Shown in pieces: positions 43,524-51,120 of a stretch of DNA of 64,000 bases. Both the position numbers and the translations under genes were made by a program. The stretch spans positions 1 through 64,000 of the forward strand of contig CAMJWT010000007.1 of the NCBI GenBank assembly GCA_946409545.1, written 5' to 3'. Numbering within the stretch: position 1 is the stretch's first letter; each line of letters begins with the position of its first letter. The DNA comes from RUG12783 sp946409545. GTDB lineage: Bacteria; Bacillota_I; Bacilli_A; RF39; UBA660. The notes beneath the pieces are model-generated. The model did no database searches, was not told the origin of the DNA, and saw nothing but the letters and a program-made list of their open reading frames with translations.

Positions 43524-46124
43524 ATGAAAAAGAAGATTTATATGAAACGATTTATACTTATAGTGTTATTAATTGGAATCGCAATATCGATGATATTAAT
43601 AAGAGAAAGGTTAAGTAATGATGAAAAAAAGAATGCTTCAAAGATATCTTCTTTAAGCAATAATAATACCTATGAAATAATATATAATGGCGGTAATAAA
43701 AACGTTAAAGGCAAGGTTTTAAGCCATAAATGTGCTTTTAACAATCATTGTAAAATAGAAAAAAATAGTTTCCAAAGAGATGGTTATGTTTTTGTTGGCT
43801 GGACAACCAAAAGTAATGGACAAGATGATGGTTTTGGCTGGACCGAATGGGGTGGAACATGGAAATATACCAATGGACAATATGGTATTAAGAACAATCA
43901 ATTAACACTATATGCGATGTGGGCTAAAAAAGATAAGAATAAATATATAATTATTTATCATGGAAATGGAGCAGATGCTGGATTTACCTTTCATCAAGTT
44001 TGCACTAATGGGGAATTATGTTCAATCAAAAGTTCTAAATTTGTAAAAATTGGTTATTCTTTTGTTGGCTGGACAACAAAAAATAATGGAGAAGATGATG
44101 GCTACAATTGGACAAATTGGAGTGGAATTTGGAAGTATTCAAATGGACAGTATGGCATAGATAAAAATGAATTACACTTGTATGCAAGATGGGATAAAAA
44201 AGATAAGTATGAAATTATTTATTATGGTAATGGAGCAACAAGTGGTAACGTTCTAAGCCAAATATGTTGGATAGGAGAACCATGTTTGATTAATAATAAT
44301 CAAGATGGATTTATCAAAGATAATTATGAATTTGTTGGCTGGACAACAAACGAGAATGGAAAAGACGACGGATATAAATGGACAAATTGGAGTGGAACTT
44401 GGAATTATATTAATGGTCAATATGGTATCAAAGACAATAAATTGATTTTATATGCAAGATGGAAAAAAGTAAAAAATGATTATTATAATGAACCACCATC
44501 TTCTAATAATTCTAACCAAAATAAGACGATTAAAATTGAACCATCACGGGTATATTTGAAATATGGTAATGGAAATTATGTAGATTTAAAAGCTATTTTA
44601 CCTTCCGAAGAACAAAATAAAAAAATTACCTGGACAAGTAATAATTCAACCCTTGTTCAAGTGGATAAAAATGGAAGAGTAACAGCATATAATAATGGTG
44701 AAAATTATATAAATACAGTCTTATTAGGAGATGCTATCATAACAGCCAAAACAAAAGATGGTTATCAAGGAATGGTAAGAGTAACGGTAACATCAGTAGA
44801 TGTATCAGTAAATAAGGAAAGAAAACAATTTATTATTAACGATGTAGAAAGTAGAGAAGGAAAAATCGGTGACGGCAGTTTTGACCTCGAAAAGGAATAT
44901 AACGATTGTAAAAAAAGTGCAAAAACAATAAAAGTAGAAAGTGAACCCGCTAAGAAATATAATGATCAAAATAATAAGATTCATTTTATTGATGTTGGAA
45001 GAGGAGATGCAACATTAATTGAAAGCAAAGGAGAGTTTGGTTTAATTGATGCTGGATATGACTCTCAAAATGAAACTGATCCTGAATATGCATATTATTA
45101 CATTGGTAATATCTTAAATGGTAGAAAATTAAAATTTGTTATGTTAACTCATTGGCATAGTGATCATGTAGGTGGAGTATATGATATTATTAGCGAAGGA
45201 TATGTTGATAAAAATACGAAGTTTTATTTTAATAAACCAGCAGAACTAACAAAAAATAATTCAGCTTATAAAAAACTATATTGCGACATGTTAGTAAATA
45301 TGAGAGATACGATTGGTAATGATAATAACATGATTTATGTAACCAATAAGAAAGATGATATAAAGATTAAAATAGGTGATATGGAAGTACTAATCTTAGA
45401 AAATAAATTTCCAGACGGATATTATCCAGATGAATCTAAAGAAAAAAAATTAACTGATGAAAATAGAAATTCGATAGGAGCATTAATCACATATAAAGGA
45501 AAGAGAGTATTAATTACTGGTGATATGGGTGAAGGTGATGAATATCGAATTGCTGAGAAATTATCGAAAAAAGGTATTTCTACAATCGATGTATATAAAA
45601 TGGGACATCATGGCGCAACCCCAGCTGCATATACACCATTTATTGATTATATAGAACCAAAAAATGTTGTAATATCAAATACTTATGATAGTGTTAGACC
45701 ACATGGAAATGAGAATCTAAGCGCTATGTGTTATATGCAATATTATTATGATTCTAAACTTTATTTGACTGGTAATGCAAGAATAGAGAATTATGGAAAT
45801 TTAATAGCTGATAAAAATGGTAAAATAGCTAAAATAAAAGGTTCTATTGTATATGATTTCAATAAAAACAATTTTTATGATAGTGATACGTCAAATGTTA
45901 TGAAACCAAATCAAAGACCAGTTGATTTATGCAAAAAAGGTGATGAGAATGGTGTTAAAACTATTAGGTTTACAAATGCTACAGATGAATATGAAAATAA
46001 AATATGTGATCTATATTTTGAATATGGCACTTTTATCTCCGGAAAAAGAAATGGCGTAAATTATAAAGAAGCTGGTACTCCAACGAAAGATTATTATCGT
46101 GCACCAGGAAGAGTATGTAGATAA
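43524..46124 (+). CDS. Secreted metallo-beta-lactamase-fold protein with InlB-like repeats
   Basis: 866 residues: N-terminal signal anchor, three InlB/Listeria-Bacteroides-like repeats (each with F-V-G-W-T-T and a W-x2-W-x-G-x-W insert), one Ig-like group 2 domain, then a ComEC-type MBL domain with H543-W-H545-S-D547-H548, followed by G-D-M-G and K-M-G-H-H-G metal motifs. It has no competence membrane domain, so it is not ComEC itself. Extracellular hydrolysis of a phosphodiester or nucleic acid is possible but unproven. Single-gene unit. Confidence 0.75.
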   Translation: MKKKIYMKRFILIVLLIGIAISMILIRERLSNDEKKNASKISSLSNNNTYEIIYNGGNKNVKGKVLSHKCAFNNHCKIEKNSFQRDGYVFVGWTTKSNGQDDGFGWTEWGGTWKYTNGQYGIKNNQLTLYAMWAKKDKNKYIIIYHGNGADAGFTFHQVCTNGELCSIKSSKFVKIGYSFVGWTTKNNGEDDGYNWTNWSGIWKYSNGQYGIDKNELHLYARWDKKDKYEIIYYGNGATSGNVLSQICWIGEPCLINNNQDGFIKDNYEFVGWTTNENGKDDGYKWTNWSGTWNYINGQYGIKDNKLILYARWKKVKNDYYNEPPSSNNSNQNKTIKIEPSRVYLKYGNGNYVDLKAILPSEEQNKKITWTSNNSTLVQVDKNGRVTAYNNGENYINTVLLGDAIITAKTKDGYQGMVRVTVTSVDVSVNKERKQFIINDVESREGKIGDGSFDLEKEYNDCKKSAKTIKVESEPAKKYNDQNNKIHFIDVGRGDATLIESKGEFGLIDAGYDSQNETDPEYAYYYIGNILNGRKLKFVMLTHWHSDHVGGVYDIISEGYVDKNTKFYFNKPAELTKNNSAYKKLYCDMLVNMRDTIGNDNNMIYVTNKKDDIKIKIGDMEVLILENKFPDGYYPDESKEKKLTDENRNSIGALITYKGKRVLITGDMGEGDEYRIAEKLSKKGISTIDVYKMGHHGATPAAYTPFIDYIEPKNVVISNTYDSVRPHGNENLSAMCYMQYYYDSKLYLTGNARIENYGNLIADKNGKIAKIKGSIVYDFNKNNFYDSDTSNVMKPNQRPVDLCKKGDENGVKTIRFTNATDEYENKICDLYFEYGTFISGKRNGVNYKEAGTPTKDYYRAPGRVCR

Positions 46125-46143
46125 AAAAATCAAAATATTATAA

Positions 46144-46192
46144 AAAAGTAGATGCAAAAGGACGTAATCTACTTTTTTTGTTATGGTATAAT
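46144..46192 (+). terminator. Terminator plus extended -10 module
   Basis: AAAGTAGAT / ATCTACTTT stem with T7, then TGGTATAAT at 46184-46192. Confidence 0.75.
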
Positions 46193-46216
46193 ATAAGAGA
46201 GTATGTGAGGTATAAC

Positions 46217-46540
46217 ATGAAAAAATATTTATTTGATTATATAAAAGAGATTGATAATTTATTAAATAATAAAGAAAAGTTTGATGAAGATGATATTAAA
46301 AAACATCTTATTAAGATCCAATTTTTTCAACATGAAAGATTAATTCATTTATTAGTAACATTATTTTATGCTTTATTATTTATTATTTTTATGTCATTTG
46401 GATTTATTTATTATATATTTTTTGCAATCGCTTTAATTATTGTAATATTCTTAATCTTTTATGTTGTTCATTATTTTAGACTTGAAAATGGTGTTCAATA
46501 TTTATATAAACAATATGATAAAATGTTAGAAAGAAAATAA
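46217..46540 (+). CDS. Small two-helix membrane protein
   Basis: 107 residues, Lys/Asp/Glu-rich N-terminal half, two adjacent membrane helices (about 48-92) and a short basic C-terminus. Not recognised. ATG 46217 follows GTGAGGT; the open frame back to 46178 runs through the promoter and is not coding. Separated from the radical SAM gene by a terminator. Confidence 0.55.
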   Translation: MKKYLFDYIKEIDNLLNNKEKFDEDDIKKHLIKIQFFQHERLIHLLVTLFYALLFIIFMSFGFIYYIFFAIALIIVIFLIFYVVHYFRLENGVQYLYKQYDKMLERK

Positions 46541-46567
46541 AAACTAGAGAAATCTAGTTTTTTTTTG
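46538..46567 (+). terminator. Intrinsic terminator
   Basis: AAAACTAGA-GAAA-TCTAGTTTT with a long T-run. Confidence 0.85.
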
Positions 46568-46634
46568 TTATAAAAATAATCTATAGTGTTTATAAAAAAA
46601 TAGTATTGGATAAATTTAAGTATATTAAATATAT

Positions 46635-46667
46635 TATAATTGTAATTTATTCGTTTTGGAGGGAAGT
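46635..46667 (+). promoter_or_regulatory. -10 box and ribosome binding site of radical SAM gene
   Basis: TATAAT at 46635-46640 in a very AT-rich stretch; TTGGAGGG at 46656-46663 is the binding site for ATG 46668. A convincing -35 box is not seen. Confidence 0.5.
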
Positions 46668-47660
46668 ATGGCTTATTTAGCTCAATGGGATGTTAATAAC
46701 CAATGTAATTTAAATTGTAAGCATTGCAGAGTATGGAAAAAGAATGATCTTACGCAACTATCTTTAAAAGAAGGAAAAGAATTAATAGCGCAATTAAAAT
46801 ATTTAGGAGTAAAACAATTAATATTATCAGGTGGAGAACCCTTTATTAGAAAAGATATTTTTGAATTAATAGATTATGCAAAATCATTTAAAAAACTTGT
46901 TATAACCACAAATGGAACTTTGTTAACAAAAGAAAAATGCAAAATATTAAAGAAATATAAAAATCTTATTTTATCAATTAGTTTAGATGGTATGCAAAAA
47001 GTTCATGATGAGTTTAGACAAGTTCCTGGTACTTTTGATAAAGTTATGGAAACATTAGATATGTTAAAAGCAAATAAGATTAAATTTGCCATTAAATATA
47101 CTTTATCAAATGAAACAAAAGAAGATATATATGATGTTATAAAAACAGTTGCGAAAAAAGGTGCAAGTGAATTCAATGTTCGAAGAGTAATTGTTTTTGG
47201 TAATGCTAAAGAAAAAATGTTACTTTCAAATGAAGAATATCGAGAAATCATAAAAAATGTTATAAATGTTTGTAAAGAAAATAACATTATTTTTAAAACA
47301 GGAGATCCTTGCTTAATTCCAATATTCCCTGAAATCTTTGGAATTGATTTAGAAAATGATGATTTAAAAAGGATTTATGCTGGTTGCCAAGCCGGAGATG
47401 AAAATATTTATATTAACTATTTAGGATTTGTAGGAGCTTGTTCATATATACCAGTCACAGCAGATAATATAAAAGCAAAAGCTTTAGACGATATTTTAAA
47501 AAATGAGTTCTTTACCAATATAAGAAATTATAAAGATAATTTAAAAGGTAAATGTTCAAAATGTGCTTATAAATATATTTGTGGTGGATGTCGAGGTTCA
47601 GCATTAGCATTAAAAAAATCATTATACGAAGAAGATCCTTTATGTTTACTTGATGATTAA
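46668..47660 (+). CDS. Radical SAM/SPASM enzyme, probable peptide maturase
   Basis: 330 residues. Cys13-x3-Cys17-x2-Cys20 (C-N-L-N-C-K-H-C) binds the SAM-cleaving 4Fe-4S cluster and S-G-G-E-P-F contacts SAM. The C-terminal region has the SPASM spacing: G-C-Q-A-G, then G-A-C-S-Y-I, then C-S-K-C-A-Y-K-Y-I-C-G-G-C-R-G and a last D-P-L-C, enough cysteines for auxiliary clusters. Such enzymes modify ribosomal peptides or small molecules. A 24-residue peptide gene with a Cys-rich tail lies 72 bases downstream, which favours RiPP maturation. The closeness to PqqE/NirJ/AlbA-type enzymes cannot be resolved by eye. Confidence 0.82.
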   Translation: MAYLAQWDVNNQCNLNCKHCRVWKKNDLTQLSLKEGKELIAQLKYLGVKQLILSGGEPFIRKDIFELIDYAKSFKKLVITTNGTLLTKEKCKILKKYKNLILSISLDGMQKVHDEFRQVPGTFDKVMETLDMLKANKIKFAIKYTLSNETKEDIYDVIKTVAKKGASEFNVRRVIVFGNAKEKMLLSNEEYREIIKNVINVCKENNIIFKTGDPCLIPIFPEIFGIDLENDDLKRIYAGCQAGDENIYINYLGFVGACSYIPVTADNIKAKALDDILKNEFFTNIRNYKDNLKGKCSKCAYKYICGGCRGSALALKKSLYEEDPLCLLDD

Positions 47661-47670
47661 TTAAGGTTTG

Positions 47671-47700
47671 AATTATCTAATTATCGATAATTAGATAATT
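47671..47700. repeat. Perfect 30-bp palindrome between radical SAM gene and peptide gene
   Basis: AATTATCTAATTATC followed by its exact reverse complement. No T-run follows, so it may be an RNA processing/stability hairpin that adjusts peptide versus enzyme expression, or a protein-binding site. Confidence 0.7.
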
Positions 47701-47732
47701 TAAATAAATAATATGAAAGGAGAAAAGTATCA

Positions 47733-47807
47733 ATGAAAAATACTAAAAAAGTAGTAAAAGAAGTTAAAAAGAATAAGAAACTTCTAACTTGCTGCATGTG
47801 TGGTTAA
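47733..47807 (+). CDS. 24-residue Lys-rich peptide with C-terminal CCMCG, RiPP precursor candidate
   Basis: Starts M-K-N-T-K-K-V-V-K-E-V, continues with a basic stretch and ends L-L-T-C-C-M-C-G. The first 18 residues (nine Lys, no Cys) would be a leader and the Cys-Cys-Met-Cys-Gly tail a core. AAAGGAG at 47716-47722 is a strong ribosome binding site ten bases before the ATG. It follows the radical SAM/SPASM gene and precedes two unknown genes. Alternative: a Cys-sensing leader peptide, since CTAACTT in its coding region (47784-47790) can pair with the 5' arm of the hairpin that follows. Confidence 0.65.
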   Translation: MKNTKKVVKEVKKNKKLLTCCMCG

Positions 47808-47814
47808 TTAATTT

Positions 47815-47841
47815 AAGTTAGATAGTTCTTCTATCTAACTT
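47815..47841 (+). promoter_or_regulatory. Hairpin downstream of the peptide gene
   Basis: AAGTTAGATAG-ttctt-CTATCTAACTT, 11 base pairs, followed by ACTTTATTAT and not a true T-run. Likely a partial terminator or transcript-processing site lowering expression of the downstream genes relative to the peptide. Confidence 0.65.
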
Positions 47842-47866
47842 ACTTTATTATAAGGAGGAGATTTAT

Positions 47867-48397
47867 ATGTCAATATTTCCAAGAAAAGTTTGTAATGGTG
47901 AATATGTAATATTTCATATGGGATTTAAAGGAATACTAGATAAACATAAGAATATTTCTTATTGTTTAGAATTATTTAATCCAAATAATGAATTGGTTTT
48001 AGAACTTAAAAATAATCTTTTAATAAGAGGTAATAATAAGCTTTATGAAAAAGATTTATATTATCCAATATTAATTGATGATTCATTTATACCAGGTAAA
48101 TATGTAGTTAATTTCTATCTAATAGATGATGGTAAAATAATAAAATCTTCTACTAAAGATAATGATATTTTTCTTGTTGAGAAAGTTAATTATTTTATTG
48201 AAAATTTAAATAATAAAAAAATAATAGTATTAGAAAATAAATCAAGTGAAGAAGTAACATTAGAATTATATTTAGAAGGAAAGAGAAGAACTAAAAAAGA
48301 AATTATTTTGTTACCATATATGAAAAAAGAAATAGAAACTAAATCTTTATATGCATATATTGAGTATGGTAATAATGATTTTAAAATAATTAGTTAG
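47867..48397 (+). CDS. Unknown protein of the radical SAM locus, 176 residues
   Basis: Not recognised. Soluble, predicted all-beta, Ig-like pattern with strands such as Y-V-I-F-H-M-G-F and Y-V-V-N-F-Y-L-I; one Cys near each end of the first half. No signal peptide. AAGGAGGAG precedes the ATG. Tightly followed (10 bases) by the 221-residue gene. Role in peptide recognition or processing is only suggested by position. Confidence 0.5.
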   Translation: MSIFPRKVCNGEYVIFHMGFKGILDKHKNISYCLELFNPNNELVLELKNNLLIRGNNKLYEKDLYYPILIDDSFIPGKYVVNFYLIDDGKIIKSSTKDNDIFLVEKVNYFIENLNNKKIIVLENKSSEEVTLELYLEGKRRTKKEIILLPYMKKEIETKSLYAYIEYGNNDFKIIS

Positions 48398-48407
48398 GAA
48401 TAATAAT

Positions 48408-49073
48408 ATGAAAAAGATAGAAGGATTAAAGTTTTTAAATGATAATTTTTATGATTATTCAATTAATTCTACTTTTATTGAAAATGATAATGATTTACGA
48501 TTGATATATGAGAAATATAAAGATGTTGATCGATTATTTCGTGTTCGTGGTTGTAATAAATATGGTAGTGAATTAAATTTACCAATGGCAACATTTACGA
48601 AAATAGAAGATGTAATTAATTATATAATTAATGAGAAAAAGAAAAATAATTTACTTGATTTTGTAGTACATAGTGTTGATAATTCATATTTTAACCCTGT
48701 GTATATTGGTACAATTGCAGTATATAATAGTTATGATAAACCAAGTATTAAAATTGAAATTCAGAAAGTCACAAAAGAGTTAGTAGCTAAAATGAATATA
48801 TTAAGACCACGTGATTGGCCAGTATCTTTATCACTTGAATATGATTTTTTAAGTAAAGTACCAATAATTCATAATTTTCAAAATATCAAAATAGATGAAA
48901 TAAGAGATGCCATTTATCAATTATTTAAAATAGGAAAAGGTATTTATAACATATATGATGAAAATAAAATTGAAATTGATACTTATACAAGATTTAATAT
49001 TTATGAAAATAATAGTATTATATTAGATGATCATCGAAGTGTAGACTCATTTATATTTCAAAAGAGGAAATAA
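48408..49073 (+). CDS. Unknown protein of the radical SAM locus, 221 residues
   Basis: Not recognised. Soluble, mixed alpha/beta; motifs that stand out are R-V-R-G-C-N-K-Y-G-S-E-L and R-P-R-D-W-P-V-S-L-S. It overlaps neither neighbour but is spaced by only 10 and 3 bases, so it belongs to the same operon as the nudix gene downstream. Confidence 0.5.
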   Translation: MKKIEGLKFLNDNFYDYSINSTFIENDNDLRLIYEKYKDVDRLFRVRGCNKYGSELNLPMATFTKIEDVINYIINEKKKNNLLDFVVHSVDNSYFNPVYIGTIAVYNSYDKPSIKIEIQKVTKELVAKMNILRPRDWPVSLSLEYDFLSKVPIIHNFQNIKIDEIRDAIYQLFKIGKGIYNIYDENKIEIDTYTRFNIYENNSIILDDHRSVDSFIFQKRK

Positions 49074-49076
49074 TAT

Positions 49077-49562
49077 ATGGAAAAAAGAGATTTATATGAT
49101 AAAAATAAAGAAATAACAAATGAATGGATTTATAAAAATGATCATATTCCCAATAATCGCTTTATATTAGTCGTTACCTTATTTTTGTTAAAAGATGATG
49201 AAGTATTAATCGAAAAAAGAAGTAAAGATAAAGGTGGTAAATATGCATTTATTACTGGACATCCTAAAAAAGGAGAAAGTAGTATAGAAGGAATAATCTC
49301 TGAAACAAGTGAAGAAATTGGATTAAAGATCGATAGACCAAAATTAATAAAAACGATAAAAGGTAATAATACATTTTTTGATTATTATGTTTATGTATGT
49401 AATAATGATAAATTATCTTTAAAACTTCAAATTGAAGAAGTTGATGAAGTTAAGTGGGTTAAGATAAATGAAATAGAAGATATGATTAAAAATAATATTT
49501 TTTTTGAAAAACACATTGATGTTCTTCCAATATTAAAAGAATATTTAAATAGTTCATTTTGA
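49077..49562 (+). CDS. Nudix hydrolase, IPP-isomerase-like group
   Basis: 161 residues. The N-terminus D-L-Y-D-K-N-K-E-I-T-N-E-W resembles the nudix group related to isopentenyl-diphosphate isomerase. The Nudix box G-H-P-K-K-G-E-S-S-I-E-G-I-I-S-E-T-S-E-E-I-G-L keeps the metal-binding Glu residues but has Ser where the conserved Arg of R-E-x2-E-E is expected, which may weaken activity. Last gene of the radical SAM operon; its stop codon TGA is part of the TTGACT box of the asnA promoter. Confidence 0.75.
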   Translation: MEKRDLYDKNKEITNEWIYKNDHIPNNRFILVVTLFLLKDDEVLIEKRSKDKGGKYAFITGHPKKGESSIEGIISETSEEIGLKIDRPKLIKTIKGNNTFFDYYVYVCNNDKLSLKLQIEEVDEVKWVKINEIEDMIKNNIFFEKHIDVLPILKEYLNSSF

Positions 49563-49587
49563 CTATTATCCCATTTTATGATATAAT
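49559..49587 (+). promoter_or_regulatory. Promoter TTGACT-17-TATAAT of asnA
   Basis: TTGACT at 49559-49564 (overlapping the stop codon of the nudix gene), 17 bases, TATAAT at 49582-49587 with extended TGA. The best sigma-70-type promoter in the window. Confidence 0.8.
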
Positions 49588-49593
49588 TTATAT

Positions 49594-49880
49594 TGCATTG
49601 ATGAAGAAAAGTAACTAAATTAGTTATTCGAGTGAGTTAGGTATAGTGTGAACTAATAATAACGTTTAGTGAAAGAACACTTCTGAGCAGACTACCGAAA
49701 AGAAATGAGTAGACTAGTCCGGATAGGAATCCGTTATCTTATTCCTAGGTTTGTTAGAACTGAATAAAGAGATTACGAAACAAACCATTTATTTATATAA
49801 ATGGTTTTTATGTAATAAATTAAGGTGGCACCACGGATACCCGTATTCGTCCTTATTGTAGGATGATACGGGTATTTTTA
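49594..49880 (+). promoter_or_regulatory. T-box riboswitch (tRNA-Asn type) with terminator
   Basis: A leader of about 285 nt with the T-box sequence AAGGTGGCACCACGG (49822-49836). The antiterminator bulge is TGGC, which pairs with a GCCA acceptor end, and G is the discriminator base of tRNA-Asn. A long stem I lies upstream; AAC triplets in it (near 49650 and 49663) are candidate specifiers, but I cannot place the specifier loop with certainty. The terminator is ATACCCGTAT...ATACGGGTAT (49837-49875) with T5. Uncharged tRNA-Asn would prevent termination and induce asnA. Confidence 0.88.
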
Positions 49881-49900
49881 TATATAGTGAGGTGATTTAT

Positions 49901-49945
49901 ATGGAAGATGATAATAATGGTAATAATAAATTAGACAAATTATAA
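49901..49945 (+). CDS. Asn-rich 14-codon leader peptide between T-box and asnA
   Basis: M-E-D-D-N-N-G-N-N-K-L-D-K-L, with four AAT Asn codons in two pairs. GAGGTGA six bases before the ATG is a good ribosome binding site. It lies after the T-box terminator and before a chain of alternative hairpins, so it may sense Asn-tRNA charging a second time. Asn is common in this genome, so chance is possible. Confidence 0.55.
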   Translation: MEDDNNGNNKLDKL

Positions 49946-49947
49946 AG

Positions 49948-50040
49948 TAGATATTTTATATTTCATTTTATATCTATTTTATAAACATAAATAAAATAGA
50001 GACTACCTACAATAATCTATTTATTTATAAAAAATAAATA
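49948..50040 (+). promoter_or_regulatory. Mutually exclusive hairpins before asnA
   Basis: TAGATAT (49948-49954) pairs with ATATCTA (49970-49976, then T4). TCTATTTTAT (49973-49982) pairs with ATAAAATAGA (49991-50000). TATTTATTT (50018-50026) pairs with AAATAAATA (50032-50040). The first two cannot coexist. The last ends beside the asnA ribosome binding site AAGAAGG. Consistent with a second attenuator or translational control. Confidence 0.45.
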
Positions 50041-50059
50041 AAGAAAGAAGGTAATTAAA

Positions 50060-51028
50060 ATGAAAAAAGAATTAAGTTATTTAGAAACAATTAAAATGAT
50101 TGATGAAATCAAAAAATATTTTGAAAGACAATTAGAAGTAAGATTATCACTTACTAAAGTGCAATCCCCATTATTTGTAAGAAGTGATACGGGATTACAA
50201 GATGAATTATCAGGTAAAGAAAAAAGTGTAAGTTTTATTAAAGAAGGAGAAAAGTTTGAAATAGTACATTCTCTTGCTAAATGGAAAAGGGATGCCATAG
50301 GTCGTTATCAATTTCCAATTCATACAGGGCTTCTTACAGATATGAAAGCAATTAGACGAGATGAAGAAATTGATTCTATTCATTCAATGTATGTAGAACA
50401 ATGGGACTGGGAAAAAGTAATAAGTAAGGAAGATCGAACAATTGATTACTTATGTGAAACTGTAAAAAAGATATATAAATCATTAAGACAAACATTATTA
50501 TATTTAAAAAAGAAATATAAGTTTATTTCGCTAGATTTACCAAAAAGTATTTATTTTATTACTAGTCAAGAACTTGAAGATAAGTATCCTGATAAAACTT
50601 CAAAAGAAAGAGAAGAATTAATTACTAAAGAAAAAGGAGCTGTTTTCATAATAGGAATAGGTGATAAATTAAAATCAGGTTTTGTTCATGATTTACGAAG
50701 CCCTGATTATGATGATTGGAGCCTTGATGGTGACTGGTTAGTATATGATAAAGCTATTGATAAAGCAATGGAATTAACTTCAATGGGTATTAGAGTAGAT
50801 AAAGATTCATTAATTAGTCAATTAGAGAAATCAGGATGTCAAGATAGAATAACTTTACCGTATCATCAAAGTATTATTAAAGAAGAAATACCATATAGTA
50901 TTGGTGGTGGTATAGGTATAACAAGAATTCTTATGTTATTACTTGGAAAGAAACATTTATCTGAAGTTCAAGCTTCTAGTTGGGATTCTAAAACTTTAAA
51001 AGAATTAAAAGATAAAAAAATATTATAA
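50060..51028 (+). CDS. asnA: Aspartate-ammonia ligase (asparagine synthetase A)
   Basis: ATP-dependent amidation of aspartate with ammonia; cytosolic, class II aminoacyl-tRNA-synthetase fold. 322 residues, as usual (about 330). Family motifs: the start Y-L-E-T-I-K-M-I, P-L-F-V-R-S-D-T-G-L-Q-D-E-L near 40, the middle block Y-V-E-Q-W-D-W-E-K-V-I near 112-122, and G-G-G-I-G-I-T-R near the C-terminus. Control by an Asn T-box is expected for this gene. Confidence 0.94.
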   Translation: MKKELSYLETIKMIDEIKKYFERQLEVRLSLTKVQSPLFVRSDTGLQDELSGKEKSVSFIKEGEKFEIVHSLAKWKRDAIGRYQFPIHTGLLTDMKAIRRDEEIDSIHSMYVEQWDWEKVISKEDRTIDYLCETVKKIYKSLRQTLLYLKKKYKFISLDLPKSIYFITSQELEDKYPDKTSKEREELITKEKGAVFIIGIGDKLKSGFVHDLRSPDYDDWSLDGDWLVYDKAIDKAMELTSMGIRVDKDSLISQLEKSGCQDRITLPYHQSIIKEEIPYSIGGGIGITRILMLLLGKKHLSEVQASSWDSKTLKELKDKKIL

Positions 51029-51033
51029 ACAAG

Positions 51034-51064
51034 AAAAGATTAAGTTAAACTTAATCTTTTTAAA
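51034..51064 (+). terminator. Intrinsic terminator
   Basis: AAAAGATTAAG...CTTAATCTTTT; ends asnA. A near-copy of this hairpin follows the next gene. Confidence 0.8.
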
Positions 51065-51120
51065 TGTAAATTAAATTGATTTTAATATTGAATAATGTAT
51101 AATTGAAAATGGAGGATGTC

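Noticed and set aside
47733..47807. A CRISPR-like or repeat-derived origin for the hairpins around the peptide gene
   Set aside because: The two hairpins differ in sequence and length and are not part of a spaced array; no CRISPR array was seen anywhere in the window.
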